Source of the DNA: Lactiplantibacillus plantarum
GTDB taxonomy: Bacteria; Bacillota; Bacilli; Lactobacillales; Lactobacillaceae
Length of the DNA: 64,000 nt
Assembly: GCF_014131735.1 (NCBI RefSeq)
Contig: NZ_CP039121.1
Location: 3,038,001 to 3,102,000 of the forward strand
Direction: 5' to 3'
The position numbers were made by a program, and so were the translations under genes. This document shows positions 1 to 7,476 of this stretch, piece by piece (positions within the stretch are counted from its first letter, which is position 1; every line of letters starts with the position of its first letter). The notes beneath the pieces were generated by a model. The model was given only the letters and a program-made list of their open reading frames with translations. It was not told the DNA's origin and did not search any database.

Positions 1-1
1 A

Positions 2-85
2 GTCAGCGGCGTTATTGCGCTGATCCTAGGTGTACTATGTATGGGATTTCAGTTCCAGAAAAAATTAGTAACGGCGGCACAATAA
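2..85 (+). CDS. C-terminal end of a membrane transporter (partial)
   Basis: An open frame enters from the left edge and stops at TAA 83-85. Its 27 visible residues are a hydrophobic helix (VIALILGVLCMGFQFQKK) ending in a short basic cytoplasmic tail. This looks like the last transmembrane helix of a polytopic transporter, for example an MFS permease. The start and the family-defining motifs lie outside the window, so the family is only a guess. A strong hairpin follows 23 bases after the stop. Confidence 0.5.
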   Translation, partial: VSGVIALILGVLCMGFQFQKKLVTAAQ

Positions 86-107
86 CCGACTTGACCGACA
101 AAGTTAA

Positions 108-151
108 AAAGCCGTGCTTCACAACGCAATCGTTATGAAGCACGGCTTTCA
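108..151. terminator. Bidirectional terminator between transporter and nagB
   Basis: A perfect 14-bp stem (108-121 with 136-149, AAAGCCGTGCTTCA) encloses a 14-base loop, with A/T runs on both sides. It lies between two convergent genes and can end both transcripts. Confidence 0.85.
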
Positions 152-174
152 AATCATTTTTAGCTTAATTAAAA

Positions 175-888
175 TTAATACTTCTTGCTTAACTTGCTAG
201 CAGCCGCTTCGTCAATGATAACGGTAACGTCTGGATGGTTTTGCAAGATACTTGCTGGTAATTCAGGGGTATCTGGGCCTTCAATCATACCCTTGACCGC
301 ATCAGCCTTGTTTTCGCCGAATGCTTCGAGCAATAAGTGCTTGCTCTTCATGATGGAAGCTAAGCCCATTGAGAAGGCTTGCTTAGGAACATCATTTTCG
401 CTGGCGAAGAACCGCGCGTTAGCTTCAATCGTTGATTCAGTTAAATCAACCACGTGCGTCGTAATATCGCGAGGAGTACCTGGTTCGTTAAAACCAATGT
501 GACCATTACGGCCAATCCCTAAGATTTGTAAGTCAATTGGGTGTTCGTCAATCACTTTGTCGTAACGCTTAACTTCAGCTTCTGGATCTGAAGCTAAACC
601 GTTTGGCAAGAATGATTCCTTAAATGGCTTGTCATTGAATAAATGAGTTTGCATGAAGTATTTATAACTTTGGTCGTTGTCTGGTGCAATCCCAACGTAT
701 TCATCCAAGTTAACGGATGTGCAGTCACTGAAATCTAAGTCACTATTAACGATTTCTTTGTAAGTTGTAACGGGTGTCGAACCAGTTGCCAACCCAAATA
801 CTTTCGCACCATTGTCTAAAGCATTCTTAAATACTTTGAAACCTTCTTTTCCGCCGGCAGCTTGATCCTTTACTACGATAACTTTCAT
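175..888 (-). CDS. nagB: Glucosamine-6-phosphate deaminase NagB
   Basis: Cytoplasmic isomerase/deaminase converting glucosamine-6-phosphate to fructose-6-phosphate plus ammonia, joining amino sugars to glycolysis. The 237 residues fit the short Gram-positive NagB form. Visible family signatures are the phosphate loop GLATGSTP (about residues 32-39), VNLDEYVG (about 60) and the active-site segment [14 protein letters not shown]. The start chosen is ATG 888 (MKVIVV), preceded by a strong GAGGGAG ribosome site; the longer open frame upstream has no such site. The gene stands alone, ends at a bidirectional terminator, and its promoter is overlapped by two NagR-type operators and preceded by a cre site. 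It is therefore probably induced by amino sugars and subject to catabolite control. Confidence 0.96.
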
Positions 889-911
889 AATTAACTGACT
901 CCCTCTTTGTT

Positions 912-944
912 TGGTATAGTCCAATTGTATATTGGTCTAGACTA
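912..944. promoter_or_regulatory. Two dre-type NagR/GntR operators
   Basis: TGGTATAGTCCA (912-923) and TGGTCTAGACTA (933-944) both match the dre palindrome TGGTCTAGACCA bound by GntR-family NagR/YvoA repressors of amino-sugar genes. Their starts are 21 bp apart, two helical turns. One lies between -35 and -10, the other at the expected transcription start. The consensus is established knowledge; binding here is inferred. No NagR gene is in this window. Confidence 0.75.
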
Positions 945-952
945 AAATTCAA
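924..952 (-). promoter_or_regulatory. nagB promoter
   Basis: On the minus strand, -35 TTGAAT (947-952) and -10 TACAAT (924-929) are separated by exactly 17 bases. The upstream NagR-like operator fills the spacer. Confidence 0.75.
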
Positions 953-984
953 GAGGTTTGTCTGAAATATTTCACTTTTATTTT

Positions 985-999
985 TTGCAATCGTTATCA
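985..999 (+). promoter_or_regulatory. cre site upstream of nagB
   Basis: TTGCAATCGTTATCA matches the CcpA consensus WTGNAANCGNWNNCW at every fixed position. It sits about 35 bp upstream of the nagB -35 box. Confidence 0.6.
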
Positions 1000-1083
1000 T
1001 TGTTAAACTGTCAAGCCAAACTCCTTTAATAAATTAATTGTATTTTTCGATAATTTTGCCTATACTTAACATGTTCGTAACTC

Positions 1084-1142
1084 CGTGGAACGTGAGAAAT
1101 TCCACGACTAGCCAAGGCTGCAAAGTCATTGGCTATTTTTTT
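1084..1142 (+). terminator. Double hairpin ending in a T run
   Basis: Two successive hairpins, CGTGGAA/TTCCACG (1084-1106) and TAGCCAA/TTGGCTA (1109-1135), are followed directly by seven T residues. The second is a plausible rho-independent terminator on the plus strand. It may belong to a short untranslated transcript or an attenuator before the HTH gene at 1268; no gene upstream on this strand explains it. Confidence 0.5.
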
Positions 1143-1267
1143 GCGCTCATACCTCTACGCCAACCATTTATTTGTTCACATTTCAATCAAACTATCCAAC
1201 ATTTACATTGCAATTGGTAACTGCTAAAATTAGCTTTGTATGGAAGATATATATTACATAAAGGGAG

Positions 1268-1471
1268 ATGTTAACCGCGAATCATGTCAAGCAATACCGG
1301 TTAATGGCCGGATTCTCACAAAAAGAACTCGCCAGCAAGACTGGCATCACCCGTCAAACCCTGAGTTTGATTGAAAAGGGCACCTATAACCCATCACTGA
1401 AACTCTGCCTCAACCTCTGTCACGCACTCAACCAAACACTCGATACTGTCTTTTGGGTCGAACCCAGTTAG
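1268..1471 (+). CDS. Small XRE-family HTH regulator
   Basis: A 67-residue Cro/C1-type DNA-binding protein with the usual five-helix pattern: QYRLMAGFSQKELASKTGIT, then RQTLSLIEKGTYNPS as recognition helix, and a C-terminal helix ending in DTVFW. Stand-alone proteins of this kind typically control themselves and a co-transcribed membrane protein, which is the arrangement here: the next gene starts 12 bases downstream and encodes a four-helix membrane protein. The purine-rich AAGGGAG touches the ATG with no spacer, and no other start codon is available in frame, so initiation may be unusual (weak or leaderless). Confidence 0.85.
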   Translation: MLTANHVKQYRLMAGFSQKELASKTGITRQTLSLIEKGTYNPSLKLCLNLCHALNQTLDTVFWVEPS

Positions 1472-1483
1472 GAGATCCCTGCC

Positions 1484-1897
1484 ATGAAAAAGATTCGTGA
1501 CGAACGTTTAATTTTACAAAATTTCAAGAACATCCGTACCACGTTGTTAATTGAAAATAGTGCTATCTTACTGATTTTATTTTGGCAAGGCTGGCAAAAA
1601 AACAATCTTCAGAAAGCCTTTACGTACGACAATCCGTTGTATATTGTCCTGATGATTGCCGTTTTTACCATGATCATTTTGTCTGTTAATGTCAGCACCC
1701 CAATAGAAGACAAACCCAAACGGTCATGGCGCTACCTTGGCCTGTGGGCACTCATTGAACTAATCGGTTTCACCGCCCTATTCTACTTCCTGATTGCGAT
1801 AAATCAGCCGTTCATTAGTCTGATCGCTGGTATCGCCCTGACCACCGTCACTAGCGGTATCATGCTGTATAGCAACCACCTGCGCGATCGTGATTAA
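1484..1897 (+). CDS. Small integral membrane protein paired with HTH regulator
   Basis: Unrecognised 137-residue protein. Hydropathy suggests four membrane helices (about residues 20-36, 52-70, 84-103 and 108-126) with short polar links and a basic N-terminus (MKKIRDERLILQNFKNIR). A good GGAG site precedes ATG 1484, and the gene follows the HTH gene by 12 bases, so the two probably form an operon. In such pairs the membrane protein is often the target or modulator of the regulator; that role here is inference from context only. Confidence 0.75.
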   Translation: MKKIRDERLILQNFKNIRTTLLIENSAILLILFWQGWQKNNLQKAFTYDNPLYIVLMIAVFTMIILSVNVSTPIEDKPKRSWRYLGLWALIELIGFTALFYFLIAINQPFISLIAGIALTTVTSGIMLYSNHLRDRD

Positions 1898-1982
1898 CAT
1901 CAGATATCACCTAGACGGTACCATTCTAATCACATTTGCGGTAAACTATTCCCAGAAATTCAACGGACACGAGGTTTTTGCT

Positions 1983-2453
1983 ATGGAACCAACTTTTAAC
2001 AAAATGACTTCGACTGGTTACCATGCCATCGAACAGGAAATTGAAGACTTAAAGCAACAACGGCCCGAGCGAATCAGAATTCTGGCTGCGGCTGCGGCAC
2101 TAGGTGACCGTTCTGAGAATGCCGAATATAGTAGTGCCAAACGGGACTTAGGTCGCTTAGAAAGCCGCCTGCGTTATCTCAACAAGCAGTTGCAATACGC
2201 CCAAATCGTTCAACCAGCTGACAACAATCAACTCGATATCGGTAAATTCGTGACCATCGAATTTCTGGATGATCATGACCAAATCACCTATCAATTAGTT
2301 GGAAAACAGGAAGCCAATCTCGAACAACAAAAAATCTCATTCACATCTCCCATCGGTCAAGCGCTCGCTAATCATACTGTTGACGATGTGGTCACTGTGA
2401 ACGCACCGAACGGGGCTTATCAAGTTAAGGTAATCGCGGTTAAGCGCGCGTAA
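1983..2453 (+). CDS. greA: GreA/GreB-family transcript cleavage factor
   Basis: A 156-residue protein with the two-domain layout of GreA: an N-terminal coiled coil (about residues 12-78) carrying the acidic tip (LGDRSENAEYSSAK) that enters the RNA polymerase secondary channel and stimulates cleavage of backtracked RNA, and a C-terminal FKBP-like domain (ISFTSPIGQALANHTVDDVV). ATG 1983 is preferred because CGAGG lies eight bases upstream and the Gre homology begins there; an open frame from 1890 overlaps the previous gene. The length matches the family. The C-terminal domain is less typical than a housekeeping GreA, so this may be a second, accessory Gre factor. Confidence 0.9.
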   Translation: MEPTFNKMTSTGYHAIEQEIEDLKQQRPERIRILAAAAALGDRSENAEYSSAKRDLGRLESRLRYLNKQLQYAQIVQPADNNQLDIGKFVTIEFLDDHDQITYQLVGKQEANLEQQKISFTSPIGQALANHTVDDVVTVNAPNGAYQVKVIAVKRA

Positions 2454-2627
2454 TAAAATAGTTATGCCAATCGATTGGAAGCTTATCTTTATTTTTTTGA
2501 ATCAAAAATACACTTTCTGAAGCGCATACGTGTTAAATAAAGGCAGTAAAAAAGCCGATACGTTAATACCGACTTGAATCAAGGCCCGCTCTAAGAGCAG
2601 TTGGCTTTAAATTTAGATAATCAAAGA

Positions 2628-2675
2628 ACAGTCACCCAATACCGGCCAAAGTTTTGGGGTGGCTATTTTTTGTTT
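2628..2675. terminator. Hairpin shared by toxin candidate and plus-strand RNA
   Basis: AGTCACCC pairs with GGGTGGCT (one G-U pair), followed by TATTTTTT on the plus strand. On the minus strand the same structure directly follows the stop codon of the small toxin candidate. A bidirectional terminator joining a toxin mRNA and a convergent antisense RNA is the arrangement known from Fst/par-type loci. Confidence 0.5.
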
Positions 2676-2758
2676 CTGGAGTTCCATACCTGATACATCG
2701 CTAGTGCGATGCTCAAAATGATTTGCAAGAAAGCAAACCGAACAGGTAGAGTGACCAC
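2663..2758 (-). CDS. Candidate Fst/Ldr-like type I toxin peptide
   Basis: A 31-codon frame starts at GTG 2758 after GGAAAGG (spacer about 9) and ends at TAG 2663. The peptide has one strongly hydrophobic helix (FAFLQIILSIALAMYQVW) and a short polar, basic tail (NSRNKK). That one-helix-plus-basic-tail plan with a Trp at the boundary is typical of Fst, Ldr and Lpt membrane toxins of type I toxin-antitoxin loci. The stop codon runs into a bidirectional hairpin terminator, as in those loci. An extended -10 (TGGTAGTAT, 2789-2797) lies upstream. A longer overlapping frame (2613-2831) lacks recognisable content. No sequence identity to a named toxin is claimed. Confidence 0.45.
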   Translation of the reverse strand: MVTLPVRFAFLQIILSIALAMYQVWNSRNKK

Positions 2759-2899
2759 GGCTGAAAACCTTTCCTAGTGTGGGAAACGTATTTGTCATAC
2801 TACCACGACCTTTCAAGATGAAAACAGCCAATCGCTACTGCACCATGTATTGCGATTACGCTGATATCACAAACCAATCATCAACAAGCAGTTGCCCAT

Positions 2900-2943
2900 A
2901 AAAAGATAGCGACGAGTTATCATCACAACGTCGCTATCTTTTT
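2900..2943. terminator. Terminator after aldo-keto reductase
   Basis: A perfect 15-bp stem, AAAAAGATAGCGACG at 2900-2914 with its complement at 2929-2943, lies just downstream of the minus-strand gene. Confidence 0.85.
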
Positions 2944-2955
2944 ATATCATTCAAA

Positions 2956-3786
2956 TTAAAATTCCTGGTACACTGCTGGATCTTGATTATTCAAGCGACC
3001 ATCCACTTGGCTCAAACCATTAATTGTTGCCATATCAGCTGCACTGATTTCAAAATCAAACACGTCCATATTACCTGCTTGACGGCTCGGCGTTGACGAC
3101 TTTGGAATCGGCAAGGTCCCTAACTGTAGTTCCCACCGTAAAATCAACTGACCAACATTTTTATGGTAGTGCGCAGCAATCTCTTTGAGCGTCTCATTTT
3201 GAAGCATCTCACTGGCCCGGCCAAGGGGACTCCAATCTTGCGTCAAAATACCGTGTGCTTGATCATAATCCCGTTGTGCCTGTTGGTTAAAGTACGGATG
3301 TAATTCGACCTGATTAATGACGGGTAAAACACCCGTTTCTTTGTTTAATCGTTCTAAATGTTCTGGTAAGAAATTCGAGACCCCAATCGAACGAATCAAG
3401 CCTAACTTCTGGGCATCAATCAGTGCCTGCCAAGCTTCAACATAATGATCCTCCTTAGGATTAGGCCAATGAATCAAATATAAATCATAATAATCCAGGC
3501 CAGCTCGATATAATGATTCTTGAATCGTATTGATAGCTTCCGTGTAGGTGTGGTGGCGACCAGGAAGTTTTGATGAAATCAAGAGTTCCGAACGCGGTAC
3601 TGACGAACGCCGAACCGCTTCACCAACAGCACCTTCATTTTCATAGTTAAAGGCCGTATCTAATAATCGGTAGCCGCGATCAATCGCTGAGTCGATCACT
3701 TGCACACCATGAGCACCATTCAGTTTATATGTTCCAAAGCCAATTTTAGGTACTGTTAAACCATCACGTAACGTATAAGTTTCCAA
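2956..3786 (-). CDS. Aldo-keto reductase (AKR5-like)
   Basis: A 276-residue NAD(P)H-dependent carbonyl reductase of the single-domain (beta/alpha)8 aldo-keto reductase family, closest in appearance to 2,5-diketo-gluconate reductase and related enzymes. The catalytic tetrad is present: Asp and Tyr in LLDTAFNYENE (about residues 43-53), Lys in ISSKLPG and His in YLIHWPNP. The cofactor phosphate-binding motif PIPKSSTPSR lies near the C-terminus. The start codon is TTG (3784-3786); no ATG is positioned better. The physiological substrate cannot be told from sequence. Single gene with its own terminator. Confidence 0.9.
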   Translation of the reverse strand: METYTLRDGLTVPKIGFGTYKLNGAHGVQVIDSAIDRGYRLLDTAFNYENEGAVGEAVRRSSVPRSELLISSKLPGRHHTYTEAINTIQESLYRAGLDYYDLYLIHWPNPKEDHYVEAWQALIDAQKLGLIRSIGVSNFLPEHLERLNKETGVLPVINQVELHPYFNQQAQRDYDQAHGILTQDWSPLGRASEMLQNETLKEIAAHYHKNVGQLILRWELQLGTLPIPKSSTPSRQAGNMDVFDFEISAADMATINGLSQVDGRLNNQDPAVYQEF

Positions 3787-3836
3787 CTTAAGCCACTTCT
3801 TTCTTTTAAATTAAACGATCATTGTTAAATTTATCG

Positions 3837-4322
3837 TTAATTTTCTGAACGATCAGCCAAGGCATCACGAATCGCTGCTTCAAATGTTGCCGGCCGTGTC
3901 GTTGGGGCATAGCGTTCGAGCACACGGCCATCACGACCAATCAGGAATTTTGTGAAATTCCACTTGATTCGGCCATGTCCCGCCGCCTGTTTGAGGTAAG
4001 TAAATAACGGATCAGCGTCATCACCATTAACCATCACCCGTTTGGTCATGGGGAACGTTACCCCGTAGTGCCGTTGACAATAGTCATGGATCTCATCGTC
4101 ATCCGCCTTTTCTTGATGAAATTGATTGGATGGCAATCCCAAGACCACTAGGCCCTCCTGCTGATACTTCTGATAAAGTTCTTCTAATCCTTTAAACTGT
4201 GGCGCCAGGCCACAGTTGCTAGCCGTATTCACGATTAGCAAGACCTGACCGCGATATTGTGACAAGTCAAGTGGCGCACCACTCATCTCAGTTTCTGTAA
4301 AATCATACACTGATTCTGCCAT
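3837..4322 (-). CDS. gpo: Glutathione peroxidase-family thiol peroxidase
   Basis: A 161-residue thioredoxin-fold peroxidase. The Cys-containing active-site loop NTASNCGLAPQ (about residues 31-41) carries cysteine in place of selenocysteine. The family Gln (LGLPSNQF) and Trp-Asn (KWNFTKFL) motifs that complete the catalytic triad are visible. It would reduce hydroperoxides, probably with thioredoxin as in most bacterial homologues. Start ATG 4322 follows TTAGGAGGG; an upstream extension of the frame has no ribosome site and would run into the promoter of the divergent thiamine locus. Confidence 0.93.
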   Translation of the reverse strand: MAESVYDFTETEMSGAPLDLSQYRGQVLLIVNTASNCGLAPQFKGLEELYQKYQQEGLVVLGLPSNQFHQEKADDDEIHDYCQRHYGVTFPMTKRVMVNGDDADPLFTYLKQAAGHGRIKWNFTKFLIGRDGRVLERYAPTTRPATFEAAIRDALADRSEN

Positions 4323-4426
4323 CGAGATCCCTCCTAAGAATATTAACCAAATACATTGCTTTATCCATAGTAAACCACAAAATTGTGACTTTTCATCATA
4401 CTTTGCTTTAGTTTCCGGAAAATTGA

Positions 4427-4455
4427 TTGCACTGAATGTCATTATCCGTTACACT
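4427..4455 (+). promoter_or_regulatory. Promoter of the ykoEDC operon
   Basis: TTGCAC (4427-4432), 17-base spacer, TACACT (4450-4455). It lies about 20 bases before the TPP riboswitch aptamer. Confidence 0.65.
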
Positions 4456-4473
4456 AAACGTATCATTCATAGC

Positions 4474-4552
4474 AACTGGGGTGCCATCACGGCTGAGATA
4501 ATACCCATTGAACCTGAATCTGGACAATGCCAGCGCAGGGAGCAATGCTTTT
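4474..4552 (+). ncRNA. TPP riboswitch (THI element)
   Basis: The conserved THI-box core is readable: CTGGGGTGCC, then GGCTGAGATAATACCC, AACCTGAATCTGGACAATGCC and AGCGCAGGGAGCAATGC in the canonical order and spacing. The CTGAGA pyrimidine-binding and ACCTGA pyrophosphate-side elements are intact. It precedes a terminator hairpin and the ykoEDC genes, so thiamine pyrophosphate should switch transcription off. Confidence 0.95.
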
Positions 4553-4579
4553 ATTTGGGGAACCATCAATTCAGACTTA

Positions 4580-4619
4580 GCCGCCTGCCACCGATAATCG
4601 TGGTAGGCGTTTTTTGTCG
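4580..4619 (+). terminator. Riboswitch terminator
   Basis: GCCTGCCAC pairs with GTGGTAGGC around an 8-base loop, followed by GTTTTTTG. This is the expression platform of the TPP riboswitch. Confidence 0.85.
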
Positions 4620-4662
4620 CTTGGATGCGTGAATGACAAACTACTTTTGGGAGGATTTAACA

Positions 4663-5232
4663 ATGAAATGGGTTAAATCATGGTACTTGAACGATATTAT
4701 TTTACTGGCACTAATTGGTATTTTCTTTGGTGCCATCTTTATGGGGACTAATTTTGTTTATAACATTTTAAGTGCGGCCCTGACACCATTTGGTCTAAGC
4801 GGTCTGGCTAATGAACTACTACTTGGCTTATGGTGCATGCCCGGCATGTTAGCTGGCTACCTCATTCGACTAAAGGGTTCGGCAACGCTAGGTGAGCTCC
4901 TCGCAGCAACCGTCGAAATGTTTTTCGGTGGTCAATGGGGAATCACCACATTGATTTCTGGTGTCGTGCAAGGATTTGGGGCCGAACTAGGTTATATCGT
5001 CACTGGCTACAAACACTATGACTGGTTAGGCTTAACGGCTGCGGCCGCAACAACTACTGTGGTCACCTTTGGCTGGGACCTTGCCCGTAATGGTTACTAT
5101 AAATTACAGCTATGGCTCTTGATTTTATACGTGGTCGTTCGCTTTATTTCGATGTTTGTTTTCGGGGGTCTGTTAACTAAAACCATCACGGACCTACTTG
5201 ATCGCAGTCATGTTTTAAAATCAACGCATTAA
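4663..5232 (+). CDS. ykoE: ECF transporter substrate-binding subunit YkoE (thiamine/HMP)
   Basis: A 189-residue integral membrane S-component of an energy-coupling factor transporter, with about five to six hydrophobic helices. YkoE proteins bind thiamine or its hydroxymethylpyrimidine (HMP) precursor; here the TPP riboswitch immediately upstream supports that substrate class. ATG 4663 is chosen because GGGAGG lies 7 bases upstream; an in-frame ATG at 4633 has no such site. It is the first gene of a three-gene operon with a dedicated double ATPase and T-component. Confidence 0.9.
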   Translation: MKWVKSWYLNDIILLALIGIFFGAIFMGTNFVYNILSAALTPFGLSGLANELLLGLWCMPGMLAGYLIRLKGSATLGELLAATVEMFFGGQWGITTLISGVVQGFGAELGYIVTGYKHYDWLGLTAAAATTTVVTFGWDLARNGYYKLQLWLLILYVVVRFISMFVFGGLLTKTITDLLDRSHVLKSTH

Positions 5233-5261
5233 TACACTTTATAAAATGGAGGCTTTCTCGA

Positions 5262-6668
5262 ATGGCTAGTATCGCGCTGAATAATTTAACTTACACCTAT
5301 CCACAGGCGTCGACACCCATTCTGGATCGCGTTAACCTAACACTACCACGGCAAAGCTTCATCCTATTGACAGGGCCATCGGGAACAGGTAAGTCGACGC
5401 TCCTAAAGCTGATTGCAGGCTTACTACCCCTGACTCCAGATTACGGCACCATTACCTTTGATGGTCAGTCATTAACTGCTAGCACCGCTAATCAGCGCGC
5501 TCAGCACGTTGCCATGATGTTTCAGAATCCTAATCAGCAGTTTGCCATGGATACCGTTGAAAATGAACTAATTTTCGCACTTGAGAACTTACAAGTGCCC
5601 CGTGACCAAATACCGGCCCGCTTACTTAGTGCGCTTGACTTTGTTGGTATCCGAAATTTACAGTCACGACTATTAAATCATTTATCCGGTGGCGAGAAAC
5701 AGAAAGTGGCCCTTGCAATCATTGTCGCTATGGATAGCGATGTCATTCTACTAGATGAGCCCTTTGCCAGTGTCGATCCGACCGCACGAGCCGTCTTGTT
5801 AGACCGACTCGTGGAACTACGCAATCAACATGGGAAGACAATCATCTTGGCGGATCATGACCTAACAGGTTACGAACGGCTCGTCGATCAAGTCGTCCAA
5901 ATCAAGGACCAGCACTTACAGCTCATTGACCGCACCACCTGGTCTGAGTTATTTTCAGCCTTTACTGAGCAGCCACAACGGTCATGGTCAGCACCGCAAC
6001 GCGTTGAACACCCTTGTTTTCAACTTGATCACGTCACTTTACAGGCAGGTGATCGTCAACTATTAGTACCGACAACGCGTCAATTGTTGGCACAACACAA
6101 TACGCTGATCACGGGTCCTAACGGTAGCGGTAAATCCACGTTATTTGAAGCCCTCGTCCGTCTGCATCCCTATACTGGCGAAATTCGTTACGAAGGCACA
6201 CCTATCGATAAGCTAAAACGCAAACGCTATGCTCGCCATGTCGCCTTGCTCTTCCAGGACGCTGAGACCCAGTTTTTAAACATCACGGTCGCTGAAGAAC
6301 TGGCTCAAAGTAAACGCTATGCGTATGGCGACTACTTTACCGCGGACCGTATTCAAACGGCCTTAGTGCAACTCAACTTATCCGGTCGTGATGAACAAGT
6401 CATCTATACTTTGAGTGAGGGACAGAAAAAGAAACTACAAATTCTGCTCATGTTAATCATGCAGTCGCCAGTGCTACTCATGGATGAACCCTTAAAAGGG
6501 CTGGATTTGCATTCGATCAATGCCCTGGTCGCGTTATTACAGACCACCCAAGCGGCAACTAAGCAGACACTGATTATTATCAGTCACCAGTTAACCGGCC
6601 TAATGCCATTGATTGACTATCAGCTACACTTTGAAAATCACCATTTAGATTGGGTGGTGCAATCATGA
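5262..6668 (+). CDS. ykoD: ECF transporter ATPase YkoD, two fused ABC domains
   Basis: A 468-residue protein made of two ATP-binding cassettes in one chain, the usual YkoD form. The first half has Walker A GPSGTGKST (about 39), signature HLSGGEKQK and Walker B ILLDEPFASVDP. The second has GPNGSGKST (about 286), a divergent signature LSEGQKKK and VLLMDEPLKGLD. It powers uptake by the membrane subunits on either side. The C-terminus overlaps the next gene by 4 bases (ATGA), indicating translational coupling. Confidence 0.93.
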   Translation: MASIALNNLTYTYPQASTPILDRVNLTLPRQSFILLTGPSGTGKSTLLKLIAGLLPLTPDYGTITFDGQSLTASTANQRAQHVAMMFQNPNQQFAMDTVENELIFALENLQVPRDQIPARLLSALDFVGIRNLQSRLLNHLSGGEKQKVALAIIVAMDSDVILLDEPFASVDPTARAVLLDRLVELRNQHGKTIILADHDLTGYERLVDQVVQIKDQHLQLIDRTTWSELFSAFTEQPQRSWSAPQRVEHPCFQLDHVTLQAGDRQLLVPTTRQLLAQHNTLITGPNGSGKSTLFEALVRLHPYTGEIRYEGTPIDKLKRKRYARHVALLFQDAETQFLNITVAEELAQSKRYAYGDYFTADRIQTALVQLNLSGRDEQVIYTLSEGQKKKLQILLMLIMQSPVLLMDEPLKGLDLHSINALVALLQTTQAATKQTLIIISHQLTGLMPLIDYQLHFENHHLDWVVQS

Positions 6669-7324
6669 ATCCTAGCATGAAATTATTATTACTACTCATC
6701 ATTGCACTAGAAATTTCATTCACGACAATTGTAAGTTTGAACGTGGCACTGATTATTCTGGCACTGATTTACCTGCTCGGTCACCGAACGCGGCTTCGAA
6801 CATTAGGGTGGTTACTACTCATTCCGTTGCTACCAGCAATTGGACTTTGGAGTACCCAGTACATTAACGGTAGCGGTGACAAGACTTTGATGGCCTGGGT
6901 CCTGTTCACACGAATCTATGCGTTTGTTTTTACGGGCGCTACTTTTACGCTCACGACTGACGTCTTACAATTAACCGACTCGCTTGAGCAGAACTGGCAT
7001 TTACCCGCCAAATTTGCATATGGCGTCCTCGCCGCGTATAACTTGGTACCTCGGATTCAGCACGAAGTTCAAGTGATTCGGGCTGCTGGTCTGATGCGTG
7101 GGCAAGTCCTGTCCTTCTGGTCACCACAGCTCTACTTTAAAGCAATTTTGGTCTCTATCAATTGGTCGCAGAACCTTGCCCAGGCCATGCGCTCCCATGG
7201 CTTTATCGAAGATGCACCCCGCACTCACTATCGTCAGATTCCACTGACTAAGTTGGATTGGACCATTGTGATTAGCGGCGTCTTGCTTTTACAAGTCGGC
7301 GTCTTCGTCATTCCGTGGCGCTAG
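6665..7324 (+). CDS. ykoC: ECF transporter transmembrane subunit YkoC (T-component)
   Basis: A 219-residue membrane protein with several N-terminal hydrophobic helices and a C-terminal region carrying two Ala-Arg-like coupling segments (AAGLMRGQ and QAMRSHGF), the sites through which T-components contact the ATPase. ATG 6665 overlaps the ykoD stop as ATGA; the slightly longer TTG start at 6650 is less likely. It completes the ykoEDC thiamine/HMP transporter and is followed by a terminator. Confidence 0.9.
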   Translation: MNPSMKLLLLLIIALEISFTTIVSLNVALIILALIYLLGHRTRLRTLGWLLLIPLLPAIGLWSTQYINGSGDKTLMAWVLFTRIYAFVFTGATFTLTTDVLQLTDSLEQNWHLPAKFAYGVLAAYNLVPRIQHEVQVIRAAGLMRGQVLSFWSPQLYFKAILVSINWSQNLAQAMRSHGFIEDAPRTHYRQIPLTKLDWTIVISGVLLLQVGVFVIPWR

Positions 7325-7362
7325 CTGGCAGCATGCACTAAACAGAAACTAAATTAAAACGA

Positions 7363-7437
7363 GACTGTAACATACAGTCTCCATAACAAAGACCGGTCTG
7401 TCATAATCCGAAGATTTTTACAGACCGGCCTTTTTTG
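7363..7437 (+). terminator. Terminator after ykoC
   Basis: A small hairpin (AGACTGT/ACAGTCT) is followed by a longer one (GGTCTGT/ACAGACC) that ends in CTTTTTTG. Confidence 0.8.
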
Positions 7438-7476
7438 CCAAATTTCCGATTGAAACATAACAATAATGTTTTCATA

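Noticed and set aside
1084..1106. T-box-like CCGTGGAACGTG upstream of the HTH gene
   Set aside because: Only a loose match to the T-box core; the bases instead form a simple hairpin with no specifier stem.
2613..2831. 72-codon minus-strand frame
   Set aside because: It runs through a terminator hairpin and has no recognisable content; the 31-codon frame in another phase fits a known small-toxin plan better.
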